A DNA stretch of 64,000 nt, taken from assembly GCF_000219625.1 (NCBI RefSeq), contig NC_018202.1, positions 248,001 through 312,000 of the forward strand. The letters run 5' to 3'. This document shows positions 57,378-64,000 of the stretch, piece after piece. The number at the start of each line of letters is the position of its first letter. Positions within the stretch are counted from its first letter, which is position 1. This DNA is from Zymoseptoria tritici IPO323 (Eukaryota; Ascomycota; Dothideomycetes; Mycosphaerellales; Mycosphaerellaceae). A program made the translations under genes and the position numbers. The notes under the pieces are model-generated. The model worked only from the letters and a program-made list of their open reading frames with translations, ran no database searches and was not told the DNA's origin.

Positions 57378-57800
57378 GTGCGTGCAGCAAAATCGAGCAA
57401 ATCACACTCATCGCTCGCCGACAAAAAAAACCTCCTTTCGTCACCTCCTTTCCTGGCCCTCAAGCCTTCGGCGACATCCCACGACGCAGCCCAAGAATCC
57501 GAAGCTAGGAGTCCATCAAATCATCCCGCCCAAGCGAGCCATGATCGAAGCCCTACAAACGAGAAGACCGAGCAACCCGGAAGAAGCGAAGAAGAAGAAC
57601 GTCCAGCATCGAGGTCCATCGAACCGGAACCACTCGTTCGGAGCATCTCCTCGGGCGACCTCCCTCCACCACAACCGGGCGTGCAGCGCCGTCCGCGTCG
57701 CAGTCGTATGCCTGGAGATTGGGAATCCAGCTCCCGCCGGTTCTGCCAGGCAGGCATGAGTTTTGGAGATGAGCTCGGCTCTCCATATTGCTTAACTTGA
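57378..57800 (+). CDS. Disordered Ser/Glu/Pro-rich protein segment
   Basis: Open frame of 140 codons starting at a GTG; no ATG in frame, so it may be an exon. Rich in Ser, Glu, Lys and Pro, with an acidic-basic pattern (KTEQPGRSEEEERP) and an Arg cluster. Ends near a Gly/Phe/Cys-containing tail. Likely intrinsically disordered. An overlapping frame (57328-57759) is Arg/His-rich and less protein-like. Confidence 0.3.
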   Translation: MRAAKSSKSHSSLADKKNLLSSPPFLALKPSATSHDAAQESEARSPSNHPAQASHDRSPTNEKTEQPGRSEEEERPASRSIEPEPLVRSISSGDLPPPQPGVQRRPRRSRMPGDWESSSRRFCQAGMSFGDELGSPYCLT

Positions 57801-57860
57801 TTTTCACCGCCAAGGCCTTCGTGATGGGACTGCTCACTCTTCGCGGCTCCGCCATCACCA

Positions 57861-58058
57861 TTGGCGACGACGCGGAGGAACGCCCTTCTTCGCGAGATTC
57901 ACTCTGCTGGTTCCGTTTCTCAATCGGACGATGATGAAGGCGAAGCCTTCCGGCTACCCGGCAGGACTCTCAGCAGGACTGACCACGATGCGGACGAGGA
58001 GGAGGAGCGGGGCGGTGTAAGGAGGTTAAGTGCACCATTCATGATCGTCTTGAACTGA
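57861..58058 (+). CDS. Short acidic segment, possibly a downstream exon
   Basis: 65 codons without ATG, containing SQSDDDEGEAF and DADEEEER acidic runs. It could continue the preceding disordered ORF through an intron that I could not define. Confidence 0.2.
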   Translation: MATTRRNALLREIHSAGSVSQSDDDEGEAFRLPGRTLSRTDHDADEEEERGGVRRLSAPFMIVLN

Positions 58059-58775
58059 TGGTATAATTAGGTAACTATCTACAGCAGTGCTTCAGTGAAG
58101 GTACTGCTTATGACACTACGTTCAAGTCCTCTCATTCCCTTCAGTCCTTTCAGTAATACCTTCCGGATCCGGATACCTCATTCTTTCCGGATGACTGCAT
58201 TCGGTGAGGTGTGTAAAGTCTCCTTTCGTCAGATCGCCGTTGGTAGTAGAATCTTACTGTAGAAACAGCGTGGGAAAACGTCTCGTGATAGTCAACGAGA
58301 CCCAACACGCGGCACGGCCTCGTTGGTCACCGGGCGACATCGGCCGAGTCGAACGTCACGGGCTGGACGCAGAAAGAAGTGCGTACTCCCCAGCCTCCAA
58401 ATCGACAGACCTTATTAACAGCACGGTGGGAGAAGTTTGAACAATCTTGGTCCGGTAGCAAGCGCCGTAGTTCAAAGCCGAGAGGTGGTGCACCGCAGGA
58501 AGCCCGGGTGATAGATCAAGGCGAACCCGGAGGATCGACTTGGAGGCGAAGAGTGGCGACGAGGAAGCCAGCAGTCGAGAGGATCATGGCTGTTGGCCGC
58601 GAAGGAAGGTGAAGTCGCACTTGGACGCCTCCATGAATTTTGTGGACTCTGGACGGTAGGTAGGAGGTGGCCTTGGGGTCTTGTGCCCAAGCATTGTATC
58701 ATGTCCGGGTGGTTTGTATGCGGGTGATGAACTTGCTCCCGGCGTCTGCGTTGCTCTCGGATCAACTACACGCGG
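58059..58775. other. No confident gene
   Basis: Plus 58379-58612 is Arg/Gly/Ser-rich and unsupported. Short direct words (CTTCAGTGAAGGTACT, CTTCCGGATCCGG) near 58090-58180. Confidence 0.3.
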
Positions 58776-59051
58776 TCAAGACGTTGCTTTTCTTTCGGAC
58801 ATGCAGGGTGTTGTAAGAACATGATTACCAACGCCGTGGGAGTCTATCTCGATAGCATCCATCTTTCGTCTCTCCTCAGCCGTCTTTCCTCTTCCCTCGT
58901 CGGTCGGACTCCTTCCATGCATTGAGAAGTAGCGACTGTGGTGTCCCAGTCGCGGACACCCCCCGCGAAAAGTATGATTTATGCCGGACGGTTTCGAAAG
59001 TTGAATTGAGAGAGCAAGTTCAAGGTTGCTGGACGCCGAGCTTGTCGACAT
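58776..59051 (-). CDS. Small ORF, 91 residues
   Basis: ATG at 59051 (minus), open to 58776. Ser/Leu-rich start (STSSASSNLELALSIQL), a basic middle and a hydrophilic tail. The same frame is open upstream to 59177 without ATG. No family recognised. Confidence 0.25.
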   Translation of the reverse strand: MSTSSASSNLELALSIQLSKPSGINHTFRGGCPRLGHHSRYFSMHGRSPTDEGRGKTAEERRKMDAIEIDSHGVGNHVLTTPCMSERKATS

Positions 59052-59671
59052 GTCTAAAGTCGTCGGCTTGACACTGTCCTGAGATTGCTTGCGACTCGGT
59101 TCATCCAGCGGTGGAGGGGCCGCGCTGCTGCAATGGAGGGATTCTTTGCGGGATGGAAGGTGGAGGTGGCCTGGCAATTGACCGTGGTGTTCTCACCTCG
59201 TCCGTCCGAGGGCGGCGATACATGGACGTCTGCATCTCCCGTCCAGTCTCACAAGATCCCAAGTCAGTAAGACGTCGCTAATGAGTAGGTGGGCGCGATT
59301 CCAGGTCCTCGACGACCCTCGAGCTGTTTTCAAGCGGTGGATCAAGCACGATGTGCATCAGACTGTCGGCCCAAGTTCGCAAGAGATCGACGATCATGAC
59401 TCCAGGTCCAGTAGAACTAGTATCTCCGCATCAAATGTGCTCTGAATTGCTGTCCTGTCTCATTCATCGCCAAGCCGAGTCCATGGGCTGATGATGATGA
59501 CGGGACTTGACTTGGCTTGACGGTAAGGTACCTTGTAGACGGAAGCGGAAGCTCCCGTCATCTGTCATCCCACCAATATTTGATGATGATCCAATGCCTT
59601 TGGTGGTTCCCCGCCATCTTCCATTCCATCAAAGCACATCCACCTCAATCTCATCAAGCACAGGAAGGGCA

Positions 59672-59707
59672 ATCACATCCATCATCACATCCATCATCAC
59701 ATCCATC
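59672..59707. repeat. 12-bp tandem repeat, three units
   Basis: Unit ATCACATCCATC, three perfect copies, 180 bp upstream of the membrane-protein ATG. Confidence 0.95.
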
Positions 59708-59737
59708 AGGTTTGTTGATACCTAGCGACAAGAAGTC

Positions 59738-59738
59738 G

Positions 59739-59773
<35 letters not shown>
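59738..59773. repeat. GTC trinucleotide repeat
   Basis: About 12 GTC/GCC units in the leader of the following gene. Confidence 0.95.
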
Positions 59774-59884
59774 TTACGCATATGCAAGTACACATCATTC
59801 GGACTCCTCCTCCTCTTCCATTGTTCTTCTTCTCCTTTGTCCTGTCCGTCCAACACGCCGGAGTCGGCCGAGTCGTCGATCTCC

Positions 59885-61795
59885 ATGCCTTGGCCACCGC
59901 AGCACCATGTTGACGTCCAGATTGACGCCGCCGCAGCAGCTCCGACTCCACCAGCATCTGAACGAGGTGGTGGTGCAATGGCCGCCGCCGGCAACTCTCC
60001 CACCTCGACCTCTCCCACCTCAACCTCAACCTCCTCAGCATCACCATCAGCATCGCGCGCATCGAGCTGGGACCGGATCTTCGACAGCGACGACGACAGT
60101 GCCGCCGACCCGACATATTCTCCCTCCTCGACTACTTCTTCCAGCACATCTGGCACAACCTCCACCATCTCAGACACATCCTCTCGCACATCCTCTCGGA
60201 CATCCTCTGGTACACCCTCGACGTCTTCATCCTGGCAGATTCGGTGCGCATCCGCTGAATTGAAAGTCTTGCAGAGAGATGCACTGCATTTCTCTCAACT
60301 TGCCGCGAGACCACCACCACCGCCACCATCTCCGAAAGCGCCAACCGTGCTGCAATGGGCGCTGCTGTTCCTTGCGCTCGTTCTCGCTGTCCTAGTCGGG
60401 CGCTGGACATTGTACCCTCAACGACCGCAGCATCCGTCCACCTTCGATTTCGCCCCGATCGTCCGACCGAGCGACGCGTTCGCACTGCACAAAGTCGCCT
60501 TTAACCTGCCGGCGAGGTGGACGGACTGGGTCGCTCTTCCGCCTCTGGGCATGTCACATTGGCAGGGCCAGAAAGATGGACAAGGGGTGCGAGATGCCTT
60601 TTCTCGCGACCTACAATCCTTCGTCGGGCGAGGACTGGGAAAGCGAGTGGAGGCTCGCGAAGAAAAGAGGGAATTGTGGGCAGCAGACATGAAAGACATC
60701 GGCGCGTTGAAGCTAGGCGTCTGGCAAGGCACAAAAGAGAAGGGCTTGGGGTGGATATACCAGCAGATTGTGAAAGCTGCGGATACACTTGCACCGACGG
60801 ACAGGGCGTGCAGGTCGTGCGTTAGCACAATGGCCGAGGCTCTTACCACCTCCACCTGGGTCAAGAAGCTCGAAGATCTGATCGACGACATCTCCTCTTG
60901 GCTAGATTTCGAGCTCAAAGTCTTGGATCTCTACCTCGATGCCTTTTCCCACCTCTCCCTCGCATCAGAATCGCGGATGCGTACGATCAACGAGGACATC
61001 TACAACATCGCAAACGAAGCAGTAAGTCGCCGATCACACACTGGCGGAGAAACGACTCTTGTTGCGCTACTCTCCGAGTCGGAGAAATCGCAAATTGCGT
61101 TCGCCCGAGAGGAATACGGTCTCCTTACATTCTTTCAACTCCTCTCTTTTGCTCTGCCGCCTGCTATGCGTGAGCGCAAGGAGAGAATCCTCGAATTGAA
61201 GACGAATCTCGAAGAGTCCAAGGAGCGAAGACATACCGGTCTCACCAGTCCTTTCGATCAAGCGAGGAAGACATATTACAGCCTACCGGCGATCGCAGAT
61301 CTCGACTTGTTGCTTAAGGAGAAACAGCTTAAAGCGCAGACGGTCCGCAAGCACGCACTGGAGTGGATGGCAACACACACTCTCGACCTAAAGGAGCAAA
61401 ACAATCGAGTTAGCAACGGATCTACAACAGTACCTACCCAATCTCCCGCTTACCTCGCCTACCGACTCTACCAACACATCTGGACGCATCCCAAAATCGG
61501 CGCCGCGAGCTGGCACTGGGAAGGATCCGGCCCTACGTCCGAAACATTCTCCTCGGACCCCCGGGTCTCTCTTCAAACCGCCCTCCTTTTCGCCGGCCTC
61601 GATCGCCCGGATCCCCCCGACTTCTCCGGCAGCTTCCTCGGCGCAGGCGAGCGCTGGGAGCACTATCGATATCGGATGACTCCTCGAAAGGATGGGGCGG
61701 ATTTGAGAGTTTGTTGGCCGGTCGATTACCACACCGGACCCGTCTGTTCGCATTCGGGCACGGAGGGGTTTCTGGTGGCGAGGGGATTGTTGTGA
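59885..61795 (+). CDS. Single-pass membrane protein, 636 residues, unknown function
   Basis: ATG at 59885 after a CT-rich leader; the frame is open 48 bp further upstream without another ATG. Residues 1-150 are Ala/Ser/Thr/Pro-rich and disordered, with an acidic patch (FDSDDDSAAD), then a poly-Pro run, then one clear membrane helix (about 154-173, VLQWALLFLALVLAVLVG). No N-terminal signal peptide, so a type II or internal-anchor topology is likely (inference). The remaining 460 residues are helical with coiled-coil stretches (about 270-500) and a Trp-rich C-terminal end. It is intact, intronless and the longest uninterrupted ORF after the protease gene. Family not identified; it resembles ordinary, poorly characterised fungal membrane proteins. 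Confidence 0.75.
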   Translation: MPWPPQHHVDVQIDAAAAAPTPPASERGGGAMAAAGNSPTSTSPTSTSTSSASPSASRASSWDRIFDSDDDSAADPTYSPSSTTSSSTSGTTSTISDTSSRTSSRTSSGTPSTSSSWQIRCASAELKVLQRDALHFSQLAARPPPPPPSPKAPTVLQWALLFLALVLAVLVGRWTLYPQRPQHPSTFDFAPIVRPSDAFALHKVAFNLPARWTDWVALPPLGMSHWQGQKDGQGVRDAFSRDLQSFVGRGLGKRVEAREEKRELWAADMKDIGALKLGVWQGTKEKGLGWIYQQIVKAADTLAPTDRACRSCVSTMAEALTTSTWVKKLEDLIDDISSWLDFELKVLDLYLDAFSHLSLASESRMRTINEDIYNIANEAVSRRSHTGGETTLVALLSESEKSQIAFAREEYGLLTFFQLLSFALPPAMRERKERILELKTNLEESKERRHTGLTSPFDQARKTYYSLPAIADLDLLLKEKQLKAQTVRKHALEWMATHTLDLKEQNNRVSNGSTTVPTQSPAYLAYRLYQHIWTHPKIGAASWHWEGSGPTSETFSSDPRVSLQTALLFAGLDRPDPPDFSGSFLGAGERWEHYRYRMTPRKDGADLRVCWPVDYHTGPVCSHSGTEGFLVARGLL

Positions 61796-61822
61796 GGGGA
61801 TTGTTGTGAGGGGATTGTTGTG
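61781..61822. repeat. 14-bp tandem repeat over a stop codon
   Basis: Unit AGGGGATTGTTGTG, three copies; the TGA ending the membrane-protein gene lies at the junction of copies one and two. Confidence 0.95.
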
Positions 61823-61896
61823 AAGGCATTGGAGGGACAGGAGGATGGAGGTCTTGGTCGGTCTTGCACAATGGGGATGCGGTGTGAGCGGGAGCT

Positions 61897-62592
61897 TTGG
61901 GTGGATTTCTTGGAGTGGATATTTGGTCCTGCGCGACGGGATACAACGCTTTCATTCCAAGACAACGAGAACAAGGACAAAGGACGAACAGCACACCGTC
62001 CTCCGGCAAACGCAAGCAAAGACAAGCAGCAAACCTCAGCGATACGAACAATGACTATGCGGCACGCTGCGACGCCAGCGGACTGTCCCAGCGCGCTAAG
62101 ACAGAGGCAAGACACTACAATATCGTCAGTTGCTGCTGGAAGGAAGACAGACCACGAAACGGATCGCACAGATCACGGCGTCTCATCGTACCGACAGCAA
62201 CCGGAAGCAGACAGGAGGAATGGTTACCAAGTGTTTGTCTTGCGCCTGGGCAAGAATACGAAGATACAAGGCAGGAAGACGAACACTTGCCTGCAGAGCG
62301 TCTTTTGGAAGCAAGCAGCACTGGAGACGGTCGAAACTTTTGTACACAGGAAGCATCATACTCTTACATCCAACCTGCAGAACTTCACACAGTCGTATCA
62401 ATGTTCCAAGCCATGTCCGTTTCATACAAATATGCTGATGCTCCATGGCTAATGTTTCCTGGTTTCCCTGTACTCCAACTCAGCGACTGGATCGAAATCG
62501 TCTTCCCGGATGTGCCACAGATCCATCGAGTTCTCGGCACGTCTATCCAAACCTGCAGTCTGGACTACATGAATCTCCACGTTGCTTATTGA
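61897..62592 (+). CDS. Open frame of 231 codons downstream of the membrane protein
   Basis: Begins at TTG with no early ATG; in-frame Met codons occur only near the end (MFQAM). The C-terminal part (ADAPWLMFPGFPVLQLSDWI) reads well as protein and ends at TGA. It could be the 3' exon of a gene or a decayed copy. A second frame, 61820-62452, overlaps. Confidence 0.3.
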   Translation: MGGFLGVDIWSCATGYNAFIPRQREQGQRTNSTPSSGKRKQRQAANLSDTNNDYAARCDASGLSQRAKTEARHYNIVSCCWKEDRPRNGSHRSRRLIVPTATGSRQEEWLPSVCLAPGQEYEDTRQEDEHLPAERLLEASSTGDGRNFCTQEASYSYIQPAELHTVVSMFQAMSVSYKYADAPWLMFPGFPVLQLSDWIEIVFPDVPQIHRVLGTSIQTCSLDYMNLHVAY

Positions 62593-63345
62593 CTACCCTA
62601 GCTAGATACCGCAGTGTTTTGACATTTCTCTGTCCTCTCTCCCCCCTGTGGGTCCAGTCACAATTCTACACGAGAGAAGACTCATCACGAGGGTTCTTGA
62701 CCACTACCTTAGAACTACTCCCCCTGCCGTGCCGTTCTCATCACGAACCTTCTTGTTGTCCACACCACCTCTTCGTTCCATTTACGAAAAACCTCTCTCC
62801 GTACTTTATACCAATCGGTCCGTTCGCATTTCCATTCGTCGCATTCATTTGCCAAAAACAGAAGGACCACACCACTTCTTGCCGGGGTTTTTTTTTTTAC
62901 AAAACTCCGTGGATATCAACGATTCTATTCATCGCCAACGATACTCATAGTCATCTGCTTTTCAGTTATTTTATGTCTTCTCCTTTCCTTTCCTTTCCTT
63001 TCCATTCCTCTTCCTCTCCACGGGGCCAGCAAGAAAACATTATTCATGTTTCATACATACATACTTTGAACCGGGAGAGGAAAAATTGCATGCATGTATG
63101 TGTGTATGCATAATACGGTATCTGCACATGGAGGAGAGAGAAATTTCGTACGTTTGGAAAAATCTCCTGGACGCGGGAGGTTTTTTCTGATTGAGCGAGT
63201 TTTGCTCTCCTTTGATGGCGACGAGCTGGTCTGCTTTGCCGACATTACGGCTGGGAGTTGGACGAAAGACATTGGACGAGTATGTGCCTCCTTCTCCTTC
63301 TCCTCCTCCTCGTTGTCGAAAGGCTTTGGACTAATCCTGTCGCAG
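62593..63345. other. Pyrimidine-rich spacer
   Basis: CT-rich DNA with an 11-T run at 62888-62898 and a TTTCC repeat near 62980-63000. Minus frame 63473-63051 is open but lacks support. Probably 3' UTR and promoter DNA. Confidence 0.35.
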
Positions 63346-63930
63346 AGAGACTGCTGCACTAGCAAGTCCAATTCCCTCCCAGCCAGCCAGCACCGCTGTC
63401 CCGGCGGTCCACATCCGCAATCAGTTCCAAACCTCTCACCCAGCTCAAGCCCTCGCCATATTCTCCCGACCAAAGAGTTCTCGGAAGCAGACTTGGCCCC
63501 CCCCCAGCAAAAGCACCAGGACCATCAACTCCGACATCCCAACCTCGACCAACGAAAAACGCCGCGAAGAAACACAGACTTTTCGAAAGCATCCGGCGCT
63601 GGGAAAGTGCCTCGACATCAAATATCACACGATTACAATCCGCCAACGCACACCGCGCCGTCCCGCGAGCAGCGCATTTTTTCAAAACTCGTCGCCGCGC
63701 CCAATCCGACGCAACTCCTTCCTCCACGGCTAGGAGCGTGGAGCATTTCTCACCTCAAAACACGAAGCGCCAGAACGGAGAAAAAGTACAAAAACCCCCA
63801 CGAGGCGGGGTTTTTTTTCTCGAAAACGTGTCCGACGCCGATTGCGCCAAGTGTTGGTTTCTCTCTTTCGTTCTCTTCGCGCAGTCGGCGATGTTTTTTT
63901 TTTTTTTTTTTTTTTGCATGTGCGGTGTCT
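63346..63930 (+). CDS. Possible exon of a gene at the right edge
   Basis: After an acceptor-like site (GGACTAATCC branch, GTCGCAG ending at about 63343) one plus frame stays open for about 190 codons through a C7 run to the poly-T tract. The product is Pro/Ser/His/Gln-rich, then basic, and probably disordered. The upstream exon was not found. The antisense frame 63727-63359 is also open, so this is tentative. Confidence 0.25.
63894..63915. repeat. 22-T homopolymer
   Basis: Uninterrupted T run. Its length is likely to vary or be misread. Confidence 0.95.
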
Positions 63931-64000
63931 GATGGGGGCGGAAAGTATGCTGGACTGCAGCCGGTTATGCTTTCTGTCCTTTTGAAGATGATGCGCTTGA

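Noticed and set aside
59706..60189. Minus-strand Asp/Arg-rich ORFs
   Set aside because: Product of the GTC repeat and the Ser/Thr-rich coding strand read backwards.
59517..60263. Plus-strand 248-codon ORF
   Set aside because: Overlaps the start of the 636-residue gene in another frame and is mostly His/Pro/Arg low complexity.
63359..63727. Minus-strand Gly/Arg-rich ORF
   Set aside because: No ATG start; the plus frame has a plausible intron acceptor and fits better.
1..64000. tRNA or rRNA genes
   Set aside because: Searched by eye for TPsiC-arm words (GGTTCGAATCC and close variants); none found in a cloverleaf context.

Overview
The window looks like nuclear DNA of a filamentous ascomycete (Pezizomycotina; a dothideomycete is my best guess, by inference only). 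The reasons are moderate GC content, short introns with GTRNGY donors, CTRAY branch points and YAG acceptors, pyrimidine-rich leaders before several start codons, a Ulp1-type protease of a kind common in such genomes, and a decayed alpha-tubulin fragment with fungal residues. I see no rRNA, tRNA, CRISPR array, prophage or recognisable transposase.

Most of the window is not dense with intact genes. It is a patchwork of coding-like stretches cut by frame changes and single stop codons, mini- and microsatellites, and a few apparently intact genes. The best-supported genes are: a spliced multi-pass membrane protein (8824-9755, minus), a two-finger C2H2 protein (12211-13140, plus), a very long Ulp1-like protease gene (14309-18085, plus, one in-frame TAG at 15497), a spliced 198-residue helical protein (29198-29880, plus), a spliced 160-residue protein (41714-42267, plus), and a 636-residue single-pass membrane protein (59885-61795, plus).

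Layout: 1-4250 degraded low-complexity coding remnants; 4255-5940 a decayed minus-strand gene with strong C/G third-position bias; 6000-11300 small genes and remnants, including a glycine-zipper/coiled-coil gene and the membrane protein; 12090-18090 the zinc-finger gene, a 200-bp tandem repeat array with palindromes, and the Ulp1-like gene; 18400-29100 remnants, minisatellites and gene-free DNA; 29198-29880 a clean gene; 30000-40900 mostly remnants; 40990-45700 a cluster of small plus-strand genes; 46300-54400 sparse small ORFs and repeats; 54600-58100 a spliced Pro-rich gene, an alpha-tubulin pseudogene fragment and disordered ORFs; 59885-63930 the large membrane protein gene and a partial exon at the right edge.

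The most unusual item is the Ulp1-like gene. It encodes two Cys-protease folds in tandem. The first keeps the His/Asp/Gln/Cys set; the second has lost both the Asp and the catalytic Cys. It lies next to a C2H2 zinc-finger gene and a tandem repeat array with long imperfect palindromes. The sequence does not show whether these three act together.
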